NCBI GenBank assembly: GCA_034665545.1
Contig: JAXDFO010000447.1
Location: forward strand, 1 to 11,015
Length of the DNA: 11,015 nt
Direction: 5' to 3'
DNA from: DASYML01 sp034665545
GTDB lineage: Bacteria > Acidobacteriota > Blastocatellia > Pyrinomonadales > Pyrinomonadaceae
A program made the position numbers and the translations under genes. The stretch's first letter is position 1. Every line of letters begins with the position of its first letter. Shown here piece by piece: positions 1 through 5,536 of the stretch. Under the pieces are notes generated by a model. It ran no database searches. It was not told the DNA's origin and was given only the letters and a program-made list of their open reading frames with translations.

Positions 1-88
1 AATTCCAGGCAAAAAGGGTCAGCGTCCAGGCTTTGAGCATGAACGTTCATGCTCAAAGCCTGGACGCTGACCCTTTTTGCCTGGAATT
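1..88. repeat. Perfect 88-base palindrome at window edge
   Basis: Bases 1-44 are the exact reverse complement of 45-88, with no spacer; the centre is the AACGTT at 42-47. Each arm carries two copies of CCAGGC or its complement GCCTGG. Base 1 is the window edge, so the outer limit of the palindrome cannot be seen and the arms may be longer. A 44-bp perfect arm with no loop is hard to keep in a living cell and is a common artefact at contig ends, where a read or graph path folds back on itself. A real REP-like element or terminator hairpin is the alternative. The repeat is directly seen; its origin is undecided. Confidence 0.9.
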
Positions 89-110
89 CTCGGCTAATTT
101 TTGGGGGCAG

Positions 111-159
111 CGAATTATTTTAATTCAGTGGAACGCCGTGATTGTATGAAAATAATTCG
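111..159. promoter_or_regulatory. Inverted repeat upstream of sigma-54 promoter
   Basis: CGAATTATTTT (111-121) and AAAATAATTCG (149-159) are perfect 11-base inverted repeats separated by 27 bases. A third related sequence, CCCGAATT, lies at 221-228 and is complementary to AATTCGGG at 154-161. The repeat sits about 145-195 bases upstream of the predicted transcription start at 305, in the range where sigma-54 activators bind. It could be a distal activator site or a chance AT-rich hairpin. Confidence 0.4.
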
Positions 160-198
160 GGAAATCATGTGCGTGAGAGACAGTGAGCTTTGCTGGCG

Positions 199-219
199 GT
201 TTTCGACCTATGCGAAAAC
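199..219. promoter_or_regulatory. Candidate upstream activator (enhancer) dyad
   Basis: GTTTTCG (199-205) and CGAAAAC (213-219) form a perfect 7-base dyad with a 7-base spacer, 21 bases in all, centred on 209. That is about 96 bases upstream of the predicted start of the sigma-54 promoter, a typical position for an NtrC-type activator site. A half-site-like TTTTCGC follows at about 247-253. The dyad is seen; the binding role is inferred from its shape and place. Confidence 0.45.
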
Positions 220-278
220 TCCCGAATTTAAAGGGCGCTATCCGTTTTTCGCAATTGACGGGCGTTGAGCGGGGATGG

Positions 279-294
279 TGGCACGGTCGTTGCA
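279..294 (+). promoter_or_regulatory. Sigma-54 (RpoN) promoter, full consensus
   Basis: TGGCACG (279-285), four bases, then TTGCA (290-294) reproduces the sigma-54 consensus without a mismatch. The invariant GG (280-281) and GC (292-293) are exactly ten bases apart. This predicts transcription starting near base 305. Such promoters need an AAA+ activator bound upstream, and a suitable dyad is at 199-219. No protein gene lies downstream on this strand before two terminators, so the promoter appears to serve an RNA. Confidence 0.8.
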
Positions 295-304
295 CTAGTA
301 AACC

Positions 305-540
305 CTGACAATAATAGAGAAGAGTACATAAGGGTAATCGGGTCAGGCTCGGAGACGGCAGGTGAGTGAAGGCTTTGGGGGAGGCGTTCTCTCACGTTGA
401 AAGCAGATGGCGGCTCTTTCGGGGGAACGGAGTTGTCGTCAGCAAGCAGTCAAAGAGCATAAGTTGCTGGGCTGCTGGTCGGCGTCCTGGACAGGCTTGG
501 GGGAGCCTTACAGGAAGACCAGCAGCCCGCAAACTTTTTT
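305..540 (+). ncRNA. Putative sigma-54-dependent structured small RNA
   Basis: The span between the predicted sigma-54 start and the T-tract at 535-540 is about 236 bases with no convincing reading frame, and it folds well. CCTGAC at the 5' end (304-309) pairs with GTCAGG (342-347). GTGAG (362-366) pairs with CTCAC (391-395), continued by GAA/TTC inside. GCTCTTT (413-419) pairs with AAAGAGC (452-458). The last hairpin (461-534) is a long terminator stem. I do not recognise a known RNA family: tmRNA, RNase P, SRP and 6S hallmarks were not found. Sigma-54-driven small RNAs are known elsewhere (Qrr RNAs of Vibrio, CrcZ of Pseudomonas), where they act through base pairing or by sequestering a protein; nothing here shows which applies. 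Exact ends are inferred. A 12-codon frame starting at GTG 362 lies inside and could be translated. Confidence 0.6.
461..540 (+). terminator. Intrinsic terminator of the small RNA
   Basis: AAGTTGC (461-467) pairs with GCAAACTT (529-536, one bulged A), and GGGCTGCTGGTC (469-480) pairs perfectly with GACCAGCAGCCC (517-528). Inside, TCCTG (485-489) pairs with CAGGA (511-515) and AGGCT (493-497) with AGCCT (504-508), closing on a G-rich loop. The stem runs straight into six T residues (535-540). This is a very stable stem with a U-tract on the plus strand only. Confidence 0.75.
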
Positions 541-548
541 AGGGCATT

Positions 549-602
549 ACACAAAAAGAGCGCGGTGGAGTTTGAAACGACTTCACCGCGCTCTTTTTGT
601 GT
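549..602. terminator. Bidirectional terminator
   Basis: ACAAAAAGAGCGCGGTG (551-567) is the exact reverse complement of 584-600. With two extra outer pairs and partly wobble inner pairs the stem spans 549-572 and 579-602, with a 6-base loop. The A-run at its 5' side and the T-run at its 3' side make it work in both directions. On the minus strand it lies 35 bases past the stop codon of the gene at 637-1806; on the plus strand it backs up the small-RNA terminator. Confidence 0.85.
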
Positions 603-636
603 TTGCCAAAGGCCCGAACCGCAAACTCTTTATCGC

Positions 637-1806
637 TTAACCTTCGCCCCTGCCGAGCAGCCTGTCCGGGTCCGGTTGCCGCGTCATCTCGTCAATGTTG
701 AGACGCAACATGCCGCCCGCGTCCGAATATGCTTCGACGGCTGCGGCCTGCGCTCGCCGTCGCTTGAAGACCAGCGCGCCGACCAAACCTCCGATGCCGA
801 AACACAAAATCAGGGAGAGGCCGGAGGCTTTGATAACTGCCAGAATCGTGCCGCCCATCCTGTTGACATACTCTTTCTGCATGCGTTCCAGTATGTGCGG
901 GTTAGTGCCGAGCCACTGCACGACCTGCTCATAACTTATCCCGTCAATTAACTGCGCGGCGGTCTGCGCATCTGGCGCGTCGAAGACGAAGACAGAATAA
1001 TTGCCGACGCGACGATAGGCCGAAGGCACTGGCTGGCCCTCGCCCTGTAGAGCCTTGATGCGCTCGGCGATACGGGTGTCAGATTCCGTGGCTATCTGCG
1101 GCGTCGTGTATTCGACGATGACGAGCCTCGATGGGCCATAGTCAGAGGTCACGGCCTCTGCTCCGCCTTCAAAGCTGACAGCTTCAAGGACTGGCTGATG
1201 CCCGACGACCTTTTCAAGTCCATTCTGGCTGACCGCGTAGGTGGCATGCTCCTGCGCGCGTTCCCCTTCGGGCAGGTGCTTGACGAGCACTGGAATCTCG
1301 CCCTCGCCCTTGTCCAGAGTCTCCGCGAACTGCCGTGCAAAATCCAGGATTGATTCCGCGCTTTTGGACTTATTGACCGGCCCTGAAACGAGCACGAACG
1401 CAGTGCCTTTAAAAAACGCGACTCCCTGCTCACTATCAATCCCGGCAGTCCCTACATAGCCCTGCTTGACGGGTTGCGCCGGATTACTTTTGCGCGCAAC
1501 GTTCGTTAAAAGCGCATAAGCGGCAGCGTCCGAACGCGTCCTGACGAGCGTCACATAAAAGCCTCCGTTGTACTGGCGCGCGACGGCAGAACTGACCGCG
1601 AAATCTTCCGGTGAAGATGGGTCGGAGAAGGCCAACACCGGAACCGGACGAGGCGGAGTGCTGCTCGCGCTAATATCTCCAACGCGGTCGGGCAACATCT
1701 TCGCCGCCTCATCCGAAGTCACAGCCGCGCCCGCGCGCAACGGCACAACGAGAAGCGAAAAGAGCGCGAAGACTGGAAGCAATCTTGAGAGCGATGCGAT
1801 ACGCAA
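637..1806 (-). CDS. Exported, C-terminally membrane-anchored protein of unknown function
   Basis: 389 residues. A signal peptide is clear at residues 1-28 (Arg, then a hydrophobic run, then AGAA before Val29). A long extracytoplasmic part follows, with what look like two similar alpha/beta halves, roughly 35-165 and 190-315, each containing a strand-rich segment (FYVTLVRT, then RLVIVEYTT and SVFVFDA). One membrane helix lies at about 326-347, followed by a basic FKRRRAQ stop-transfer and a tail of about 40 residues in the cytoplasm. The MLPDRVGD opening of the mature part resembles the DUF6599-type proteins of Acidobacteria; this is recollection, not a search. The start is TTG at 1804-1806, the first start codon after an in-frame TGA five codons upstream, with GAGG seven bases before it. 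It is the last gene of the minus-strand block, 193 bases after the PH-domain gene, and ends at the bidirectional terminator 549-602. Function is unknown. Confidence 0.85.
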   Translation of the reverse strand: MRIASLSRLLPVFALFSLLVVPLRAGAAVTSDEAAKMLPDRVGDISASSTPPRPVPVLAFSDPSSPEDFAVSSAVARQYNGGFYVTLVRTRSDAAAYALLTNVARKSNPAQPVKQGYVGTAGIDSEQGVAFFKGTAFVLVSGPVNKSKSAESILDFARQFAETLDKGEGEIPVLVKHLPEGERAQEHATYAVSQNGLEKVVGHQPVLEAVSFEGGAEAVTSDYGPSRLVIVEYTTPQIATESDTRIAERIKALQGEGQPVPSAYRRVGNYSVFVFDAPDAQTAAQLIDGISYEQVVQWLGTNPHILERMQKEYVNRMGGTILAVIKASGLSLILCFGIGGLVGALVFKRRRAQAAAVEAYSDAGGMLRLNIDEMTRQPDPDRLLGRGEG

Positions 1807-1813
1807 AGTAGTA

Positions 1814-1819
1814 CCTCTT
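1814..1819 (-). promoter_or_regulatory. Ribosome binding site that fixes a TTG start
   Basis: On the minus strand AAGAGG lies here, with GAGG ending seven bases before the TTG at 1804-1806. An in-frame TGA five codons upstream excludes an earlier ATG, and the next internal ATG would destroy the signal peptide. TTG is therefore the best start for the gene at 637-1806. Confidence 0.7.
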
Positions 1820-1921
1820 CACCAAATCATCAGGAGGACAGTTCTTTAGAACCCGTAAACTCTTAGATGTTCCCCCAACACCTTCCGTTGGGCCAGAAAA
1901 GCGAGGGGGAAGTAGGAATTA

Positions 1922-1974
1922 TGAATGATGAAAGGAGAGCTATTCAAGTTGAATCACCAGTCTTTCATTATTCA
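1922..1974. repeat. Imperfect inverted repeat in intergenic spacer
   Basis: GAATGATGAAAG (1923-1934) and CTTTCATTATTC (1962-1973) pair at 11 of 12 positions. Inside the loop ATTCAA and TTGAAT (1942-1954) form a second perfect dyad around one base. The sequence around it (GAATTATGAATGATG) resembles the ATTCATAATTC-type dispersed repeats I recall from Blastocatellia and cyanobacteria. The rest of the 193-base gap holds a small hairpin (CCCAAC 1874-1879 with GTTGGG 1887-1892) and nothing else I can name. Confidence 0.5.
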
Positions 1975-1999
1975 CACTCTCGACTTTCCGCTTGCTCTT

Positions 2000-2638
2000 T
2001 TACCTCCATCGTCGGAGTTCGCGCAGGAGCAGGTCTGCGTGGCGGCGTGGATCCTGGATGTTATGTAGGACGAGTTTGCCGCCCTGTTCGCTGGCGTTGT
2101 CTATGATGATGTCGCCGTAGCCCAGGAGGCGTTGAGGGATGGTCGCGGAGACGGTCACGTCCTGAATCGTGCGCAGGGGGATATTGCGCGTCGTGCGCGC
2201 GACGAGTCCTCTGTCTATCTCGATTTCCGAATCGGTCAGGCGATAGCGAATGGAGTTGCGCCTGATGTGATAGTAAGCGGGTATCAGGAGGAGCGTCATC
2301 GCTATGGGGACCGTGATGAAGGCGGAGATTGGAAGCGTCGTCCCCAGCCGAGCCAGGAGGATGGTCAGGAGTATCGCGCCGAGCGCGGCGGCGACGTAGC
2401 CTATCTTGATGAAGAGCAGAGTGGGCCTGGTCGTGAAGATGGTCCGCTCGACATCGCCCGCGTCGTCATTGGTAGCGGGAAGGCTCGTGGGCTGGCGCGC
2501 GAGGTTGGCTGACTGTCGCGGTAGATTCGTCGGCTGTACCGCGAGGCGGGTCACTTCCGGGTCTTCGGCTGCCGCGCCGCAGCCCGCGCAGTAACGCGTG
2601 CCGGGGGCGATGTAAGTGCCGCAGTTGGTACAGTGCAT
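2000..2638 (-). CDS. Zinc-ribbon membrane protein with bacterial PH (DUF304-like) domain
   Basis: 212 residues. An N-terminal zinc ribbon has Cys3, Cys6, Cys17 and Cys20 (CTNC and CAGC). A low-complexity linker at 35-55 consists of three seven-residue tandem repeats (QPTNLPR, QSANLAR, QPTSLPA). Two membrane helices follow at about 75-97 and 104-122. The C-terminal part (about 128-207) has the pattern of a bacterial PH domain of the YdbS/DUF304 family: RYRLTDSEIEIDRGL, then RNIPLRTIQDVTV, then LGYGDIII. Such proteins are membrane-associated and mostly of unknown role. The zinc ribbon and PH domain should face the cytoplasm. The ATG has GAGGA eight bases upstream, and that GAGGA directly abuts the stop codon of the preceding gene (13-base gap), so the two are very likely co-transcribed and translationally coupled. 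Confidence 0.88.
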   Translation of the reverse strand: MHCTNCGTYIAPGTRYCAGCGAAAEDPEVTRLAVQPTNLPRQSANLARQPTSLPATNDDAGDVERTIFTTRPTLLFIKIGYVAAALGAILLTILLARLGTTLPISAFITVPIAMTLLLIPAYYHIRRNSIRYRLTDSEIEIDRGLVARTTRNIPLRTIQDVTVSATIPQRLLGYGDIIIDNASEQGGKLVLHNIQDPRRHADLLLRELRRWR

Positions 2639-2646
2639 CAGGGCGT

Positions 2647-2651
2647 TCCTC
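2647..2651 (-). promoter_or_regulatory. Ribosome binding site abutting the upstream stop codon
   Basis: GAGGA on the minus strand begins immediately after the TGA (2652-2654) of the regulator gene and lies eight bases before the ATG of the PH-domain gene. Ribosomes ending on the first gene would land on this site, which supports translational coupling. Confidence 0.65.
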
Positions 2652-4322
2652 TCATTCCGCGTTTCCGGCCAGTCGCACGCTGGTCAGCAGTTCCGCAGGG
2701 TCGTAAGGCGTGATGACGACATCCCTCGCGCCGAGTTCGAGAGCTTCCCGGCGCGCCAATTCCTGGTCCTGCGGCAGCAGCAGTATCACCGGCAACTTGA
2801 GATTCCCGCCGCCCTGCTTGCGCAAACGGCGCAGGGTCTCCACCCCGTCCATCCCTTGCAGTTGATAATCTAGCAGGAGCAGGTCGGGTCGCTCTATACG
2901 CAGAAGGTCCAGTGCCTGCTGGCCGTCGAAGGCCGCGCGCGCCTCATAGCCCGCCGAACGTATCAAAGCATTTATCTGCGCCATGCGCGCCGCGTCCGAG
3001 ACCGTGAGCAAGAGACGGCGTGGCATGATGGCCCCGCTCGCGCGTCTTTCGAGTTCGCGCGCGCCAGCCTCGCTCGCCGCCTTCAAAGCCTCCGCGCCGT
3101 TCAACTGCGCCGCGCCCCTCAAAGCCTTCGCGCTCTTCGCTGGCCGGGTTGAAACGGGAGATGATGAAGAAGAAGACGCAGGCGAAATCTCCCCCGTTGA
3201 TGTGGAGGACGAAACAACGCTCTCGCCACTCTCACCAGCTTGCTTCTCAAAAGCCAGACTCTCGCCCGCGTTCGTCTCGATAGCTTGCCTCTCATCAACC
3301 TTTTCCATCAAGACGGCGTTGCTTGTCTCCGCGACGGGCGCGAACAAAGGCGGCTGCGTTTCCTGCCTCGCTTCGCTTTTATCTTCCGCCTCATCTTTCG
3401 CACTGTAGACCGCGACGCGCTCCGTCCGCGAGAGGTCGCGCGCGCGAAGGGCTGCGGCCTCTGCCCTTTCTATGAGACTTTCAACGTCGTCTCCGTCCGT
3501 GGGAAACGAGGCGAGGCCGAGGGCTATCTCGAAGCCCGCGCGCTCGGCTATGAACTGCTCGCGCAATCTTGAGAGGGCGGCTTGCGCCGTCTCCGAAGCG
3601 GTGCGCGGCAGGTAGACGAGCAGCGTCGTTGGACCATAAAAGGTCACTTCATCAACCCGCCGCAAATTGAGTTTGAGAAAACCGTGGGCCTCTGCCAGCG
3701 TGCGGTCGCGCGCGGCCTTGTCGAGCGTCGCGACCGCGCGCGCGGGCGTGGCATAGACGAGAGCCAGCGTCCCCACATCTCCCGCGCGCAGGGCAGCGCG
3801 CACGGAGTCCAGCATCATTATGAAATTGTCTATCTCAAGCCGCTGGTCGCCAGCCACGGAAGCCGCGCGGCGGCCCGCCTCCGTGCGCCAGAAGAGCGCG
3901 TCGAGCCGCGCCAGCATCTCCGCCGCAGGAGTCCACACGCTGAAATAATCGTCCGCCCCGACGCTCAAGGCCGCGTTACGCAGATCCCTTTCGTCCTCGT
4001 CGAAAACGAAGACGAGGGGGAGAACATAAGTCGCCGGTTCAGCGCGCAGCTTGCGCGCGAGGGCGAGACAGTCCTGGCTGCTGCCGCCGCCGTCAACGCC
4101 GCCCCTGCGCAGTTCTATCAACAAGACGTGCGGCTCAAACTCTTCAATCGCATGCGCCGCCGTCCCGGTCGTGGCCGTGCGCGTCTCATAGCCGTTGACG
4201 GCCAGTTGCGGCTGTAACCTGGCGGCGGACCCCGCGTCAATCAACAGGGCGCGGCGCAGGCGCGTGCCCGACGCGCCCTCAATGCCGTTCATGGAACTAC
4301 CGTGCGGAAGCGAATTTGACAA
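2652..4322 (-). CDS. Two-REC regulator with a degenerate GGDEF-like middle domain
   Basis: 556 residues, cytoplasmic. A receiver-like domain is at about 24-147, a GGDEF-like domain at about 160-307, a Ser/Glu-rich disordered linker at about 308-430, and a second receiver domain at 435-554. In the first receiver the phospho-acceptor position is Glu70 (HVLLIELRRGG), not Asp. In the second, Asp485 (LLLLDYQLQGMDG) is kept, but the acidic pair is reduced to SD (442-443) and the usual Lys is Thr538 (VITPYDP). The middle domain keeps the fold pattern (LLVYLPRT, then GLASFPTDGDDVESLIERAEAAALRA) but has YGPTTL where the GGDEF motif belongs, so diguanylate cyclase activity is not expected. There is no DNA-binding domain. 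It probably acts by protein contacts. The TTG start at 4322 has GGAG 11 bases upstream; ATG at 4292 (residue 11) is an alternative with a weak site. First gene of the minus-strand block. Confidence 0.85.
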   Translation of the reverse strand: MSNSLPHGSSMNGIEGASGTRLRRALLIDAGSAARLQPQLAVNGYETRTATTGTAAHAIEEFEPHVLLIELRRGGVDGGGSSQDCLALARKLRAEPATYVLPLVFVFDEDERDLRNAALSVGADDYFSVWTPAAEMLARLDALFWRTEAGRRAASVAGDQRLEIDNFIMMLDSVRAALRAGDVGTLALVYATPARAVATLDKAARDRTLAEAHGFLKLNLRRVDEVTFYGPTTLLVYLPRTASETAQAALSRLREQFIAERAGFEIALGLASFPTDGDDVESLIERAEAAALRARDLSRTERVAVYSAKDEAEDKSEARQETQPPLFAPVAETSNAVLMEKVDERQAIETNAGESLAFEKQAGESGESVVSSSTSTGEISPASSSSSSPVSTRPAKSAKALRGAAQLNGAEALKAASEAGARELERRASGAIMPRRLLLTVSDAARMAQINALIRSAGYEARAAFDGQQALDLLRIERPDLLLLDYQLQGMDGVETLRRLRKQGGGNLKLPVILLLPQDQELARREALELGARDVVITPYDPAELLTSVRLAGNAE

Positions 4323-4395
4323 GAAAGCTATTTCTCCATAAAGGGTTGTCGCGCGCCAAATCTCTCAGGGCTCTCAAGGCGACGCATCCGACCCT

Positions 4396-4404
4396 ATCAT
4401 ACCA
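4396..4404 (-). promoter_or_regulatory. Extended -10 promoter candidate for the minus-strand block
   Basis: On the minus strand this reads TGGTATGAT, an extended -10 (TGN plus TATGAT). No good -35 lies 16-18 bases upstream. The start would be near 4389, giving a leader of about 66 bases before the TTG at 4322. Confidence 0.45.
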
Positions 4405-4521
4405 TGCGAAACAAAGACGTGGCGCGGCCCGTATCAAACTCACGGCGAAAGGTCCGAGAACTTAAATTCGCGGAACTTAATCAGTGGCTCGCGGGAAATA
4501 AGAGAGTAGATGAAAATATTT

Positions 4522-4557
4522 TGCCACAAAGGCCGGGCGGGCGGTGTTCTCATCATA
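4522..4557 (+). promoter_or_regulatory. Box shared with the upstream region of the 9996 gene, copy 1
   Basis: TGCCACAAA at 4522-4530, GGCC at 4531-4534 and CGGTGTT at 4542-4548 match the copy at 9923-9949 without gaps over 27 bases except at about six positions. A TCATAA follows in both, at slightly different spacing. It lies about 75 bases before the ATG at 4623. The similarity is seen; a promoter or operator role is inferred. Confidence 0.4.
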
Positions 4558-4622
4558 AGGAACGGATTGGAGAGGAAAAGTTTTTCGAGCCTCTATCATT
4601 TACGGATTGCAGGTAAGAGCAA

Positions 4623-5402
4623 ATGAAAAGCAACAGGCGGTTAGCCATCTTATCCTTAATCATCATGACGCTGGTCTCGACGCCGCGAGCCGTGCAGCAG
4701 TTAAGCCATTCGATAAACGCCGCGCAGGAGAGAGCAGGACTGGTCTGGTGGAATCTCCTACTGACCCCGGATGCGCAGGCGGCTGAGAGCACGGTCGCGC
4801 AAACGAACTCCCCTTGCACAGAACCATTCGCCAGGCGCATGACGCCTTCCATCAATACGACGACGGCCAGAAACAATGCAGTGCCTTCTGCCGCCACAGG
4901 GCGTAAGGCTGAAACGCGAAGCGCGCAACGGCAAGCCTCTTGGGATTTTTCCGTCGGCCCGGAAGTGGCCGCGAATAATTCTTCTGGGGAGGGCGTGATT
5001 GACACCGCCGCCTGGTCCGATGCTTCAGCAACTTTGTCAAAGCAGGACGCCGCGCAAAGAGAGAGGCAGAAACAGCTTGCCTCTCATGCTGCCCCGCAAG
5101 CGGGTGCGGCCTGGAACCCCGCGAAGCTTCAGAGCGCGATGGCCGCGCTCGACGGTCATGACGCGCCAACCCAGCCGCCGTATCTACACGTCGTCGGCGA
5201 CATGGACACAAGCGAGTTTCCATCAAGGCCCGCGATGGATGCCTTGCTCGCCGTGCTGGCGAAGAAGGGCCTCAACGTTCAGTTCAGGATGAGAAAGACG
5301 CTGGACAGAAATCAGACCCCGCGCCCGAGAGCGAGAACGCTCATCGGTAAAGATGCACTGCCGCTCCCCACCGCTACACGTTGCGAGTGCCCCGTCGGCT
5401 GA
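4623..5402 (+). CDS. Exported or membrane-anchored protein, unrecognised
   Basis: 259 residues. Basic MKSNRR is followed by a hydrophobic run (about 7-19, LAILSLIIMTLVSTP), which would be an export signal or an N-terminal anchor. A second moderately hydrophobic patch is at 39-48 (GLVWWNLLLT). The rest is Ala/Thr/Ser/Gln-rich and probably disordered, with a Cys at 65 and a CxC (254-256) near the C-terminus. A more ordered patch at about 184-225 (PPYLHVVGDMD, then a helix MDALLAVLAKKGLNVQFRM) may be a small domain. No family is recognised. The start is ATG with a weak AGGT about ten bases upstream. It stands alone, divergent from the regulator gene, and ends before a terminator at 5443-5485. 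Moderate length, a coherent export signal, a following terminator and a shared upstream box argue that it is real. Confidence 0.7.
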   Translation: MKSNRRLAILSLIIMTLVSTPRAVQQLSHSINAAQERAGLVWWNLLLTPDAQAAESTVAQTNSPCTEPFARRMTPSINTTTARNNAVPSAATGRKAETRSAQRQASWDFSVGPEVAANNSSGEGVIDTAAWSDASATLSKQDAAQRERQKQLASHAAPQAGAAWNPAKLQSAMAALDGHDAPTQPPYLHVVGDMDTSEFPSRPAMDALLAVLAKKGLNVQFRMRKTLDRNQTPRPRARTLIGKDALPLPTATRCECPVG

Positions 5403-5442
5403 GCCTCCCCGGAAATCCGCTTACAGCGCGAAGATAAAATTA

Positions 5443-5485
5443 AAGAGGCGGTCGCTTTCTCTCGGATGAGACGCGACCGCCTTTT
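5443..5485. terminator. Terminator between convergent genes
   Basis: AGGCGGTCGC (5446-5455) is the reverse complement of 5473-5482, with A and T flanks extending the stem; an inner TCTC (5460-5463) pairs with GAGA (5468-5471). On the plus strand TTTTG follows, ending the 4623 gene. On the minus strand CTTTAATTTT follows, so it probably also serves the transglycosylase gene, which stops at 5537. Confidence 0.8.
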
Positions 5486-5536
5486 GTTGATTGATTCGTT
5501 GAGTTTCTAAATTAATGGTCCTTTTATCTTCCGTCC

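Larger units (their letters stand above)
4323..4622. other. Divergent intergenic region
   Basis: This 300-base gap separates the regulator gene (minus) from the exported-protein gene (plus). It holds a minus-strand extended -10 at 4396-4404 and a plus-side box at 4522-4548. The 70-codon frame at 4404-4616 starts inside the minus-strand promoter, has no ribosome site and no recognisable features; I treat it as non-coding. Nothing else is evident. Confidence 0.6.

Noticed and set aside
82..93. TGGAATTCTCGG matches the start of a common small-RNA sequencing adapter
   Set aside because: The match stops after 12 bases and normal-looking sequence follows, so chance is likely, though it is worth a glance given the adjacent palindrome.
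305..540. tmRNA, RNase P RNA, SRP RNA or 6S RNA
   Set aside because: No tag-peptide and tRNA-like ends, no RNase P core motifs, no SRP tetraloop helix and no 6S-type single long hairpin with central bubble.
407..640. 77-codon plus-strand frame inside the small-RNA region
   Set aside because: It runs through two strong terminator hairpins, has no good ribosome site, and has no recognisable protein features; it overlaps the end of the minus-strand gene.
3582..4217. 211-codon frame opposite the regulator gene
   Set aside because: Arg-rich shadow frame typical of GC-rich genes; the opposite strand encodes recognisable receiver and GGDEF-like domains.
4404..4616. 70-codon plus-strand frame in the divergent gap
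   Set aside because: No ribosome site, overlaps a likely minus-strand promoter and the shared upstream box, and lacks any motif.
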